64,000 bases of DNA from positions 124,001-188,000 of the forward strand of contig JAOWBW010000305.1 in assembly GCA_026119855.1 (NCBI GenBank), written 5' to 3'. The translations under genes were made by a program, and so were the position numbers. The DNA is from Campanula takesimana. Lineage: Eukaryota > Streptophyta > Magnoliopsida > Asterales > Campanulaceae. Of the stretch, positions 1 through 10,175 are shown piece after piece. Every line of letters starts with the position of its first letter. Position 1 is the stretch's first letter. The notes under the pieces were generated by a model, which saw nothing but the letters and a program-made list of their open reading frames with translations, searched no databases and was not told the origin of the DNA.

Positions 1-309
1 ATGCACCCAAAACAATTCATACATCACATACAAATGACCCAACACGAATCCATCTCATAAAAATACCTCTCGGTTGACCATCCGGTTGCGAATCAATTCA
101 TTACACAATTAGAAATAAAAACCAAAATTAACAAATGTATTGTGTGTTAGAGTTAGGAGTTAACTGTTTCATAGGTACAAACCAAAGAAAGGGAAATTGT
201 CTTTGCCTACGCCGAGGCAATAAGTACATCAACAAAATAAAAGAGGGGAGAAGGGGATCCTATCTACTCCAGCATCAAGAAGAAAAGAGACGTCGCCACC
301 GCCACATGA
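1..309 (-). other. 3' flank of the PMD-1 pseudogene
   Basis: This non-coding stretch reads on the minus strand as the region downstream of PMD-1. By eye it matches the reverse complement of about 37340-37620, the downstream flank of PMD-4. So the inverted copy extends past the coding part. No independent gene is seen. Confidence 0.6.
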
Positions 310-1833
310 TCATTCATCAGTCCGAGGGCTTTTCCCACAAGAAGCTGACTCTGCTGTCTGACGAGCCAATCGGCCTAAGAGATCCGCGGTCTCACTCTTC
401 ACCCTCTTGGCATAGGCCATAAACTGGGCAAGCCGTCCCGCGACCTCTCTATACTCAGCAATGGGCACCTGTTGAGAAGAAACAAAGGGAGATGTCAAAA
501 TATTTAGATGAATGATAAACAGAGAAATGAAACGGCAGAATGACGGAAATGACGGAAGAAGGGTGGGTCATAAATCATACCATGGTCGTGTTAGCAGGAG
601 GTATGAGTCCCTCAGGCATATCATACTGGCGGGAAGGTCCTCGGTGCTCTCTATTCCCTTAGCCATGTTGTAGGTGAATGAAGCCGGGGCGAGTTACGGA
701 CGGAAAGGAATATGCACAAACCCCTGGGCCTGAGCCTGATCACCCTCCATAATCAATCAAGGCATGAGACGAGCGAGAAAGTCCTAATAATCAGCTCTAG
801 ATGCATATGATCAAAAGCATCCTGACCAATAGTGAGGTCCACCCTCTCCTCCTCCTCGATAGCATAAGAGTTAAGCATATGAGCCGGTGGGTCCAAAGGG
901 ACAAGGAGATCAAGCCTGCTACCACCTTGCTGGCAAGAGACTCTCTCTCCTAACTAAAAGCATCCCCCACCAAGGCCAATCATTAGCAACCTCATACCAG
1001 CAAACCCATATGCCTAATGAATCTGTAAACTCCTCCAAGGAAAGAGAGCAGTGTCAACATCAAGAATGAATACATACTCATCAAGTTGTCGCCGCATATG
1101 CTCCAGTGACAAGTCTTCCCCTTCAGCATGCTCACCGCTGGTATCTCTGTTACCCCTAAGCCACCTCAAAGTATCCGGAAACATGGCGGTGTTTTCCCGG
1201 AGGTCAAAGTTGAAGAGAGCAAACATGGCGTATCCCCAAGCCTACAAATGGGAGAAACATAGAAAAATGTCAAAACTGAATGAATTACCGAGACAAAAAG
1301 TAAACTGGGCTGAAATAAAGGAGGAATACAGAAGAAGGTGAGTATTATACCTCCCAAGCATGACTGTAGCCGCCTAAGCCAGCGTTCGCCCGATCTTGTG
1401 AACTCTCATCCATGGCCACGTAACAATGGGCCAAGCCTGCCAATCCCCAACTGGCATCAGTAACATGTTTCTTATCCCTCAGGCAGCTCAATAGAGTGAA
1501 CAACGCAGTCGACGTATGATTAGCAAACAGCGTCTCAGAAAAGGCCCACTATAGAAAGCCGCAAACGGTTACAATTTGAGTATTAGTAAGATGCATCTGA
1601 CCTCCAATAACGGCAACATAGGCATCCACCTTATCCCTCAAAGCCTTCAGAGGGACCCCCTTGCCTGAGGTGCGCACAGAGAAACCCAGAAAGTGCGTCA
1701 TATCATCACTGCTAGGGGAGAAATCCGTATCGACCTCAAGTGGCTCACCGGCAATAGAAAGACCAGTAATAGCATGAAAATCAGTGGAAGTCATGGTGAC
1801 CTCTCCCCACCTCATATGCATGGTGTGGGTACT
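310..1833 (-). pseudogene. PMD-1: plant mobile domain protein, type I, 5'-truncated
   Basis: This is a minus-strand remnant of a plant mobile domain (PMD, aminotransferase-like) protein, the family that includes Arabidopsis MAIN and MAIL1. Three exons can be read by alignment to PMD-4: 1833-1351, 1241-581 and 468-310, with GT..AG introns between. The first exon keeps the family motif MRWGEVTMTSTDFHAITGL. An in-frame TAG near 1549 replaces a Trp codon that PMD-4 keeps. The first exon and the promoter are missing because a Tat LTR starts at 1834, inside codons just before the GEVTMT motif. The last exon ends with a natural stop at 310 and keeps an Arg codon where PMD-4 has a stop. The function of these element-borne PMD proteins is unknown. 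Homology is clear; activity is unlikely. Confidence 0.8.
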
Positions 1834-1889
1834 TGTAGACACCCCGTCTTGGACCGCTCACCCCGATTGCACACTTGATTTTGTGTTTC
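1834..1889 (+). mobile_element. Tat-H: first 56 bp of a TGTAGACACC-type LTR
   Basis: The sequence from TGTAGACACCCC to TTGTGTTTC matches the first bases of the complete LTR at 60256. It is cut at 1890 by the TG of the Tat-A LTR. It therefore marks an element that inserted into PMD-1 and was itself hit by Tat-A 56 bp into its LTR. The rest of Tat-H is not recognisable in the window. Confidence 0.75.
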
Positions 1890-2091
1890 TGTTAGTACCC
1901 GATATGAAAATGAGTTTATTAGGGCTTTCCCAAATATACAAGGACTTTATGGGAATTAGAAACCTTGCAAAGACTTGTCCCGGATTCCCAAAAATAGCTC
2001 AATGTTCTAGAAAACATTAAATATGGACATTTAGGGTTGCCTTGTATGAACAGTAAAACCCTAGCTTGAATTTCAAGTCAGCGCGCAACGA

Positions 2092-2177
2092 TGGCCACGC
2101 GGCCACTTTTGCCGCCGCCCTCAATATTGGCCACGCGGCCACTTTCGCCGCCGCCCTCAATATTGGCCACGCGGCCA
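2092..2177 (+). promoter_or_regulatory. Three tandem GC palindromes upstream of the LTR TATA box
   Basis: TGGCCACGCGGCCA occurs at 2092-2105, 2128-2141 and 2164-2177 with an exact 36 bp period. The block ends about 46 bp upstream of the TATA box of the Tat-A LTR. The same TGGCC-N4-GGCCA design recurs in the Tat-C LTR and upstream of PMD-2 and PMD-3. A protein-binding or methylation-target role is inference. Confidence 0.7.
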
Positions 2178-2223
2178 CATCCGCCCCGGATGATCTGGAC
2201 CATCAGATCTTCCCCTTAGTTTA

Positions 2224-2231
2224 ATATATAA
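2224..2231 (+). promoter_or_regulatory. TATA box of the Tat-A LTR
   Basis: ATATATAA lies in AT-rich context between the palindrome block and the presumed transcription start. It marks the U3/R boundary region. Confidence 0.55.
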
Positions 2232-2696
2232 ACCAATATCATGCTATTGGTTTAGGGGGATCCGAATTTGAGAGTTCTCAAACACAATTTTGCTCTCTAA
2301 TTAGCATTTAAACCTCCAAGAAGATCAAGGTTTATTTCTTGCCAACATAGGTAAGTTTTCTAACTTATTTCTTCACGTTCTTGCATTATTTCTAATGTAG
2401 ATCTTTAATATTCATGTTCTTGCATGTTTATTCATAGTTTCTTCATATGCTTCGCATGTTTATTCATATGTTCATATATGTTCTTCATATGTTCATCGTG
2501 TTCATAGATTAAAACCTTTTTTATGCTATATTTAGGGTTGTGATCTTCATGTTTGCATGTTATTTCATAGCCGATGATGATCGAGGGTTCATCAACCCGA
2601 GGATGATCTAGGAACTACTTGTAAACCCTAATCTTAAGGTAATTCCCCCCTCATTATGCATGATCCCGATTCTTCTGCCTATTCTAAATTCTCCTC

Positions 2697-2740
2697 GAAC
2701 TACGCTGACCTGAGCTTCTCACATTGAGAGGAACGTAGGC
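2697..2740 (+). promoter_or_regulatory. CTACG/CGTAG hairpin in the Tat-A LTR
   Basis: GAACTACG and GGAACGTAGGC flank a GACCTGAGC core and an inner TTCTC/GAGAG pairing. It is one of ten copies of this structure in the window, here about 240 bp before the LTR end. Confidence 0.6.
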
Positions 2741-2981
2741 AATCTTCGGATCCAGTCTCAAACACTAACACACTACTAACACATTCATCATGATAGAAAG
2801 ACCGATCATTCGGGCAATAGGAGTGATAACGTTCAATATTCTTCTCTTGTTGTAATTTGACCCCCGAACCCATTAAACATGCTTTTTCTCAATGTTTTGG
2901 CTTTAATTAAAACGGCGTGGCGACTCTCATAATTTTAATGTTGCTATGAATATTCTCAAATTCAAACACACGTATTCACAG

Positions 2982-2999
2982 TGGCGACTCTGCTGGGGA
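2982..2999 (+). other. Primer binding site of Tat-A (tRNA-Arg type)
   Basis: TGGCGACTCTGCTGGGGA follows the LTR end after a single G. It is complementary to the 3' end of a plant tRNA-Arg (..AGTCG-CCA), with one base different from the sites in Tat-D and Tat-E. This primer class is characteristic of Tat/Ogre elements. Confidence 0.8.
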
Positions 3000-3049
3000 C
3001 TGCTTTGAAACTTTTTCAAACTTAGTGGGTCTAACTTTCGTCACATCAT

Positions 3050-3390
3050 GATGCTTGCCATGTTTACACATGCACACACTTGCCATGTTTACACATGCAC
3101 ACACCTGCCATGTTTACACATGCACACACCTTCCATGTTTACACATGCACACACTTGCCATGTTTACACATGCACATACTTTCCATGTTTACACGTGCAC
3201 ACACTTGCCATGTTTACACATGCACCTCACGCACACTTGCCATGTTTACACATGAACCTCACACACTTGCCATGTTTACACATGCACCCTACACATACTT
3301 GCCATGTTTACACATGCACACACTTGCCATGTTTATACATGCACCTCACATACTTGGCATGTTTACACATGCACCCGTGCACCCCGCAAT
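3050..3390 (+). repeat. 25-bp minisatellite in the Tat-A leader
   Basis: About 12 copies of a unit containing CATGTTTACACATGCACAC are arranged head to tail, with period 25 bp and some longer variants (29-32 bp). The array is open in several frames simply because it is repetitive. It lies between the primer binding site and gag. Confidence 0.85.
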
Positions 3391-3499
3391 GTTAATACTT
3401 GATACTTGTACTTTGTATATACCTTGTATCCTTGTACCTTTGTTGTTTTCGTCTTAGTATTAGGGTCAAACAAAACACTGCTATGCTCCTTTGTACATT

Positions 3500-3528
3500 A
3501 TTCTCTCTCTCTCTCTCTCTCTCTCTCA
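3500..3528 (+). repeat. (CT)n microsatellite
   Basis: A pure CT dinucleotide run of about 28 bp in the Tat-A leader. Confidence 0.85.
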
Positions 3529-4040
3529 TGCATTGCATTGCATCATCCTAACATTAAAAACTCCTCTCTTTTCTCCCTAAAAAAAAAGAATTAGTTTTTT
3601 ACCACACACTACCACTAGTCCGTGTCAGCACTGCACAGGTCCCCATTACCCGGAGTATTCAATGTGCAGGAATTTGTGCGCTACTGCCGCCCTCTTTTCG
3701 AGTCACTCGTCTACTCCACTCACCGTATACGTTCCGCGAGCGGTGGGAACCTTTTACCTTACCCGTGTCAACCCACACATAGAGATTAGGACACTCCTTA
3801 GACCAACCATTTAGGATGTAAATAAATGCAAAACTTTTCGCAAAATAAAATGTGCATTGCATCTAGACGACCTCTAAGGTCCATCGCTCACCCCTTGGGC
3901 CATCTATCAAAATTCCTCATCTTGGCCTATCTAGGTTACCTACCCATCATTGCGATCCATTTGGGCCTACCCTTCATCTCGACCCGCTTTGGTCAAAATC
4001 CCACCATCCTTTGGCCTCTTAGGACAATCTTATCTACCTT
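3529..4040 (+). other. Tat-A leader, unique segment
   Basis: Non-coding leader between two repeat arrays. I see no conserved coding motif and no stem-loop that stands out. Confidence 0.4.
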
Positions 4041-4043
4041 TGA

Positions 4044-5340
4044 CCTCCTAGGTCAACCTTTGACCCCCTGGGTCAACCTTCCCAACCTTTGACCTCCAAG
4101 GTCAACCTTATCTACCTTTGACCTCTTAAGCCAACCTTTGACCCCCTAGGTCAACCTTTGACCTCCTAGGTCAACCTTACCACCCTTTGACCCCCTAGGT
4201 CAACCTTTGACCCCCTAGGTCAACCTTTGACCTCCTAGGTCAACCTTACCACCCTTTGACCTCTTAGGCCAACCTTTGACCCCCTAGGTCAATCTTATCC
4301 GTTTAAGTCAACCTTTGACCCCCTAGGTCAACCGTACTAACCTTTGATCTCTTAGGTCTACCTTTGACCCCCTAGGTCAACTTTATCCGCCTTTGACCTC
4401 TTAGGTCTACCCTTGACCTCCTAGGTCAACCTTATCACCCTCGACCTCTTAGGTCACCCCTCGACCTCTTAGGTCAACCCTTGACCGCCTAGGTCAACTT
4501 TATCCGCCTCCGACCTCTTAGGTCAACCCTTGACCTCCTAGGACAACCTTATCACATTTAACCCCCTAGGTAAACTTTATCGTCTTTGACCTCTTAGGTC
4601 AACCTTTGACCCCATAGGTCATTCTCATCCGCCTTTGACCTCTTAGGTCAACCTCATCCACCTTTGACCTCTTAGGTCTACCCTTGGACCCCTCGGTCAA
4701 CATTATCACCCGTTGACCTCTTAGGTCAACCTTTGACCTCCTAGATCAACCCAATCACCTTCGACCTCTTAGGTCAAACTTGGACTCCTAGGTCAACCTT
4801 ATCCGTTTTCGACCTCTTAGGTCAATCTTTGATTCCATAAGTGAACCCAATTACCTTTGGTCCTAACCCGCTTAGGTCAAACCGTCATCTTGACCCACCA
4901 TCGTCCAGACCAACCTAGGTCAACCCGTTTAGGTACACACACCATCCTTGACCCATTTAGGTCAACCTGCCCGTCTTAGGTTAAAACTACCCCTTCACCT
5001 TTGACCCGCCAAGGTCACCCCGTGACCCGCTTAGATCGACTTACCTATCTTGGATCCATCTAGGTCAATCTCCAACCTTCCTTAATCCACCAACCCGAAT
5101 AGGTCAACCTTAGACCCGCCTAGGTCAAACCATGTCCATCCCGCTTAGATCATCCCATAGGCAAACCGCTACAACCCGCTATCTTGATTCATTCACCATT
5201 TAGGTCAATCCACCATTATCGTCGCATCCTAGCTTGAACCACTTCTTGTCTCAAACCTTAGGTCAAACCTTAGGTCAAATTTAGGTCAAGCCATACCCTA
5301 CTCAATCAAAACCAACTCCTATAGGTCTTCCTCACCCATG
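4044..5340 (+). repeat. Inverted TTGACC/GGTCAA minisatellite
   Basis: The roughly 20-bp unit CTTTGACCTCCTAGGTCAAC is repeated dozens of times, dense to about 4860 and degenerate to 5340. Each unit is an imperfect palindrome (TTGACC..GGTCAA), so the array is both tandem and self-complementary. TTGAC is also the core of the WRKY W-box, present here many times on both strands. It lies in the leader of Tat-A, where long tandem arrays are common in Ogre-like elements. Confidence 0.85.
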
Positions 5341-5421
5341 CTTGACCAAGGACCGAGTCATCTCCCTTTTTTTGACCCCTATGGTCATCTCTCACCTCTT
5401 TTTAAAAGTCTAACTTGATTC

Positions 5422-5486
5422 GAACTACGGCGACCTGAGCCTCTTATTGTGTGGGACCTCTCCCTCATGATAAGGGGAACGTAGGC
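5422..5486 (+). promoter_or_regulatory. CTACG/CGTAG hairpin upstream of Tat-A gag
   Basis: GAACTACGGCGACCTGAGC and GGGGAACGTAGGCAAC pair through CTACG/CGTAG, with an inner CCCT/AGGG pairing. It sits about 165 bp before the gag start codon. Confidence 0.55.
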
Positions 5487-5652
5487 AACTTCGGCCCGGT
5501 CAAACTTTCAAATTCTTGTCAAAAATGCATTTCAAAGTGTGGAGACCGACTCTTTTCCAAAAGTGATTTTATAATGATGCCTTGTCACTAATTATAAATC
5601 TAAGCTCAATTCAAAGACATAATTCCCCCACAACTATTGTAGATCCTACATC

Positions 5653-6370
5653 ATGTCTGTTGAAAGGAACATCGAAGTTGCAAATGAAGCTATTACCCAA
5701 GGTTTCGAGACAACTCTCCACACCAATGCTGATCTCAATGAGAAAGCGCTCCATTTCGAGACCATCCTCAACGAGCAAGCAACCCTCTTCCAGACCGCTC
5801 TCGACGAACAAGAAGCCTACTTTGAGACTGTCCTCCTCAAGCAAGTCGACCGCTTTCAAAAGGAGATGTGCAAGGCTCTAAAGGACACCGAGAAGCGCCT
5901 ACTCTGATATTTATTGCATTTATGATTACCTCGGCCGAGTTCTCCCTCTTGCTCAATTTCAACACCCGTACGCTCCTCAAATGCATGGGCCATCACAGAT
6001 TTCCCCCGTTGGGATGCCTCCTAAGACTACTCATCAACGACAGGTACCAGTACCTAAACCACCCTCAAAGACAGTTCGGAAGGACGAACGCGAGTACAAT
6101 GACTTGGGTATGCCGTTAGCCAAACTCTTCAAAAGTCTAGTTCAAGCCGGAAAGTTGTCTCCTTTGTTCAACTATGAACCAAGTAGGGTGAAGCAAGGCT
6201 TGGATCCCTCCAAACACTGCCAATACCACAAGTACATTGGGCATGACACCGAAGATTGCCTCCAATTGAGGAGAAAGATTCAAAGCCTCATTGACAGCGG
6301 AGCCATCACCCGCCAACGGAATACATGGGCATGGGCAAAAGAGGAAATTGGGGCTACCTCCTTTAAATAA
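5653..6370 (+). pseudogene. gag: Tat-A gag, core deleted and frameshifted
   Basis: The ATG at 5653 opens an 84-codon N-terminal piece rich in Glu, Gln and Leu (likely coiled coil) that stops at 5907. A second piece, in another frame, covers 5981-6370 and carries the capsid-distal part with a zinc-knuckle-like motif at 6218-6259. Its spacing is C-x2-H-x4-H-x4-C (CQYHKYIGHDTEDC), the form seen in Tat-lineage Gag. The central retrotransposon-gag capsid region, preserved in Tat-D, E and F, is missing between the two pieces. Gag would bind RNA and form particles; this copy cannot. Confidence 0.75.
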
Positions 6371-6890
6371 AAGAAAAGAAAAGGGTCATTCAGTCTTCGT
6401 AGGTTCTAGAGTGTCCTTAGTCAAAAGTCCACCTTGGACGATTTTGTTTCTTTAAGTAAAAGTCCACCCCTGACTAGTCAGTTTAAATCTTTTAGTTCCA
6501 ATAAAAGGGTCTTTATTTCTTTTCTTTTCTCTCTAGACTTGAGACATAAGCTTGCATATATCAATTTCATGAAAATTGTCTTATTCACCATTTTCGCTTG
6601 ATTACTATATCTTTATATGATGAATTAATCTTAATCTTACTCATTAATGACGACTCATTAAAAGGTAAATGGACCCACAAACCATTCACATAACTAAGTA
6701 AACGATTAATCTCAAATGCTTCGATCAATTGGGATGAACGAATCACTTTCTCTTCTCTCTACATTCTACCCCTATACACCTTCTCCCATACACTATCCTC
6801 ATACGCCTCTCATCCCACCATTAGACCCCTTTTCCATACGGCCATGACAAAGAAATGGACTGTGGTTGCTCATCATCAAATAGACATCCA
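6371..6890 (+). other. Tat-A gag-pol spacer and pol start remnant
   Basis: This non-coding spacer follows the gag stop. It holds short repeats of the type AGTCCACCTTGGAC and AT-rich sequence. It matches, in inverted orientation, 59880-60245. An ATG near 6844 begins a short MTKKW-like stretch that resembles the MKKTTT start in the other copy, so it may be the pol start. Coding similarity ends near 6890. Confidence 0.5.
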
Positions 6891-6969
6891 TGCTACCACA
6901 ATTTAAGGGGTTGTTTGTTCCCTTCATAAGTACTACATGCCGATACACCGGGGCTGTCCGTATCCCATC
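6891..6969. other. Junction filler between Tat-A and Tat-E
   Basis: About 79 bp that match neither neighbouring element by eye. It links the plus-strand Tat-A spacer to the truncated end of minus-strand Tat-E gag, presumably a deletion scar. Confidence 0.35.
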
Positions 6970-7748
6970 GAGAGTTTGTCATTCCATCTCCTTGTGAAGT
7001 CAATGAAGGACTCGTTGTCTCTTTGAGTGGTGTTCTCGAGCTCTTTCCTTGTGGGCCAGTGAGTGGTGTTGCCTTGATATTGATTTTTGAAGGCAAGCAT
7101 AGCGGCATCCCAATCAAGACGGAGAGTGAGCGGGAGAGTTTCATACCAATCCTTTGCCGCCCCCTCGAGGGTGAGAGGAAAGCATTGAGCCATAACTTTT
7201 GGGGAGACCTTCTTTGGAACCATAACCCAAATCTAAGTCTCGATGTGAGCCATCGGGCATGAGTTTCCCTTAAACTTGCTAATGTCGGGCATCTTGAATT
7301 TGTCGGGGAGAGAGGCCATCGTGCTCATGAGGATGGATGACTGATAAAGGCTTGTGTTGGAGCCTTTTCCCATGTTGAGGCCGTCGAATTTCTGATCAAT
7401 GTAGGCCATGACGGAATCGACCATTTTGGGGTCGTTGTTGTCGGTGCTTGGTCCCCCCACTTTTTTGGTACGGGCACTGACATATGGGATTTTAAACAAA
7501 CCCTCGGTCCACTCAGATTACTCATTGTCATTAACCCCCTTGTTCTTGGAGAGCTTGAGGAGCTTGGCTTTCAGTTGGTCAACCTTGGCCTCGTGGGCCT
7601 CCCTTTGACTGTCGACATGAGCTTGCCACAAGGCTTATTTGGTTTGAGCCTCTTGGTTAAGGGTAGAGACTTGTTGTTGGAGTGCTTGAACCATGGCAGA
7701 AAGCTGTTCGAGAGTCATGGCATTGTTGGTGATGGAGTCGCCGGCCAT
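6970..7748 (-). pseudogene. gag: Tat-E gag, 3'-truncated
   Basis: Reading from the ATG at 7748 (MAGDS), the protein contains the Gag capsid region typical of plant Ty3-gypsy elements, including GAAKDWYETLPLTLRLDW and QRDNESFIDFTRRWNDKLS. In-frame stops occur near 7520 and 7235. The reading stops at 6970, where homology to Tat-D and Tat-F gag ends, so the zinc knuckle and all of pol are lost. The frame is also largely open upstream of MAGD, as in Tat-D and Tat-F. Confidence 0.8.
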
Positions 7749-9083
7749 TGATAATGTAGAAGCTGTTGGAGTGATCGGTTAATGGACAAGCCTGTTGGAT
7801 GAATCCCTGTAGATGCGGAGAGTACCAATCGGACCTATAATTGGAGAAGTAGCCCTTGTCAGTCTCGGTTCACACTTTCGGTCCATGAAGAGGTTGAGAA
7901 CATACAGTTGGGCACACGACTCGAACCACATAAGAAAAAAGACTCTTTTTTTTTTCATTTTATAAGTCGGAGGGAATGGGTCCCTTTTGGGGTTTCTAAG
8001 AAGATAATGGAATCGTCACACTAGTATATAGACCATCTCGCGGTCCCATATACTCATCGGATTCCATCGCGTTTGTGAATCCTACATGTGTCGGGATTAA
8101 ACTAAATTAATGAAGTAAAGCATACATGCGGGGACGGATTTTTTTTATTTTCGTCCAAAATAACCACTTTTGGGGACGGATTTTTATTGCGTCCGTTTCA
8201 ACAAGTTGGCATGTATGATTTGAAAACATTAGTTTAGGGAAATCTCGGTACATGGAAACCGACTTGGTCACGGAGTGTTAGACCCTAACTAGAATTGTGT
8301 GGCTTGTGCTCGGCTAAAGAGAGACTTAAAGGTCACCCCCGGCATGTAGTCATGAACTACGCCACGGGCTGAGGTTTACCGCTTCGAAAGAGCCAAGGTC
8401 GAGTGGAGCTTGAAACTTTCTAGGAAGGGCCTCGACGGGTTTGGGGTCGGACTTGTGCGACTCGATAGTGAGCAATTTATAGGAGTAATGTGCATGTAGT
8501 GTGAGGTCTATCACGTGACAAATTTTTTTATTTTATTTTATTATTATTTATTTTTGTTGAAAAGAAAAGATAAAAACACATAAGCACGTAAATTACAACT
8601 CCCGAATCACCCGTGTGACCGGTAAATAAAACACAAAATTAAACAGTCCAAGGGTTTAATTCTGTTCTGATGCAGGCAACTGTGCCCACACCCCACTGTT
8701 CTGTTCAGTCACTGAAACCTGTTCTTGCCCTAGAAATTGGTTCAGAAGCGCGCGCCTCGGGATAGTGTTGTGGGAAGCGCGCACCTGGCGCATTGTATTT
8801 GGGAGGCGCCCGCTTCTGGGCTCACCTGTCAGATTATCAGAAACTTATGGACTCAGGGGATTTCCCTGGTCCTGATTGTGTGATGGAAACCCTGCAATGT
8901 TTGTTAGCACGAAATAATAGGAAGAATAGGAAGAACACATGGAAGGCGGGCGATTCTGGAATTTGACGCGGGACGCGCTCGCTTTGGACCATGAAGGTCT
9001 GAAGCGCGCGCTTCCCATGTCAATTTCCAGAATGCCCAGAAAAGTGAATTATGAACAGAAACACAAGTTTAACCCTCAAGCAG
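7749..9083 (-). other. Tat-E untranslated leader
   Basis: The leader runs from the primer binding site to gag and is colinear with 61291-62580 in Tat-D and 24229-25513 in Tat-F. It carries two CpG-rich motif clusters near the primer site. There is no independent protein of clear merit. Confidence 0.65.
8750..9025 (-). promoter_or_regulatory. CpG-rich motif clusters in the Tat-E leader
   Basis: Two groups of GAAGCGCGCGC-like motifs (about 8750-8820 and 8945-9025) recur in the leader. They resemble the cluster in the U3 of the same element's LTR (9909-9980). The same two positions are occupied in Tat-D and Tat-F. Confidence 0.5.
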
Positions 9084-9101
9084 TCCCCAGCGGAGTCGCC
9101 A
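9084..9101 (-). other. Primer binding site of Tat-E (tRNA-Arg type)
   Basis: Minus-strand TGGCGACTCCGCTGGGGA lies one base after the LTR end and is identical to the site in Tat-D. Confidence 0.85.
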
Positions 9102-9504
9102 CTCTAGATACCCCGGGGGGACCACGGCTTGGCTAGAGCGCGTAAATTACCCTAGGATGTCTAATTGTGTTTTAGAGTCGCCACCCACGTTTTTGAGGAA
9201 CGTAAGAAAACCTAATGTTTATGAGCCTAAGCTTGATTTATGAAAACAGAGATTCTTTGGGATGAGGGGTTTGGGGGTTAGGTTACGAAATGGGAAGTAC
9301 TTAAACACCCATTTCGCCCGAGCAAAGTCGGTCTTGTTTGTTCATAGTTCACTTTTAAAGATAAATGCGTTCTTCCTATTAAAATGATGATAAAAAGTTG
9401 TTTTAGAGTTAAAATGTAGGGAGATGACTCCTAGGCCAATTCAATGTAATGAAAGGACCGTTGGTGTCATGTCCCAAATGGTATTGGGTGATTGCACATT
9501 TGAT

Positions 9505-9607
9505 TGAAGAAGAAGAAGAAGAAGAAGAAGAAGAAGAAGAAGAAGAAGAAGAAGAAGAAGAAGAAGAAGAAGAAGAAGAAGAATAAGAAGAAGATTAAGA
9601 AGAAGAG
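9505..9607 (+). repeat. (GAA)n microsatellite in the Tat-E LTR
   Basis: About 100 bp of GAA repeats with few interruptions. The equivalent site in Tat-D (about 60836-60860) is a short CTT run, so the tract expanded in this copy. Confidence 0.9.
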
Positions 9608-9908
9608 AAATGCTTAAGACATTTAACTATAGTATCCTTCAAAGAGAACCTCTTGTAAAGCCTTGAAGAAGAGGTTGAATACTTAGTTGAAGAAATCCCA
9701 AGAAAAAGTCTAGGAAAGAAGTGAGTAAAAGGTCTAAAAGTAATGATGTCTAAGGTCCCCTCCAATGATGGATTAGAGGGGGTTTTATAGTTGAAAGAGG
9801 ACTGTTTTTGGAGCCAAACAGAGTCTCCAAGAAATCTTTCTCGGGCAAAATCGTGTATAATGAACAAGGGAGAGATTCTTGGGCAGAATCTGTAACTAAC
9901 ACACCCCA

Positions 9909-9985
9909 GAAGCGCGCGCATCCCACCAAGGCGGCGAAAGGCGCGCGCGTTTGGCCTCAAGGGGCGGAGGCGCGCGACTCTGAGA
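9909..9985 (-). promoter_or_regulatory. CpG-rich U3 module of the Tat-E LTR
   Basis: Three GCGCGCGC-containing motifs lie within about 75 bp upstream (minus strand) of the LTR core promoter. They have the same placement as the palindrome modules of other LTR families in the window, but a different sequence. Confidence 0.5.
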
Positions 9986-10175
9986 AGCAATTTTTGACAG
10001 AATGGACTAGAAAGTTAGAACTGTAATTTAGTTTAGTCCCGAGACTTAACGGAGTCCATCTGGAACTTAACCAAAGTAACAGAAACTAACAGAAAACACT
10101 TAAAAGTGGAGAGAAACACAAAATCAAGTGTGCAATGGGGGCGAGCGGTCCAAGGCGGGGTGTCTATAATGGGGT

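Larger units (their letters stand above)
1890..2980 (+). mobile_element. Tat-A 5' LTR (TGTTAG family)
   Basis: The LTR runs from TGTTAGTACCC to GTATTCACA (1091 bp) and is followed at once by a tRNA-Arg-type primer binding site, so it is a 5' LTR in plus orientation. It shares start, TATA context, hairpin and U5 motif with the LTR at 25543-26791 on the minus strand. Inside it are a triple GC palindrome (2092-2177), a TATA box (2224-2231), a splice donor (2351) and a CTACG hairpin (2697-2740). Upstream bases GTTTC (1885-1889) would be the target duplication; the partner copy is not visible. Confidence 0.85.
9103..10168 (-). mobile_element. Tat-E 5' LTR (TGTAGACACC family)
   Basis: This 1066-bp LTR is colinear with the Tat-D LTR at 60256-61271. 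Both termini are mutated: it starts TATAGACACC instead of TGTAGACACC and ends in GA instead of CA. It holds a GC-rich U3 cluster and a greatly expanded AAG/GAA tract. The splice donor present in Tat-D (TATAG-GTAAAT) has become TATAG-TTAAAT. The element inserted into the integrase of Tat-F in the same orientation. Confidence 0.85.

Noticed and set aside
3050..3390. CRISPR-like array
   Set aside because: Repeats are adjacent with no unique spacers, and the DNA is plant nuclear.
3048..3457. Overlapping open frames with His/Cys/Leu-rich repeat peptides
   Set aside because: They arise from a 25-bp minisatellite, which is open in several frames at once. No conserved protein.
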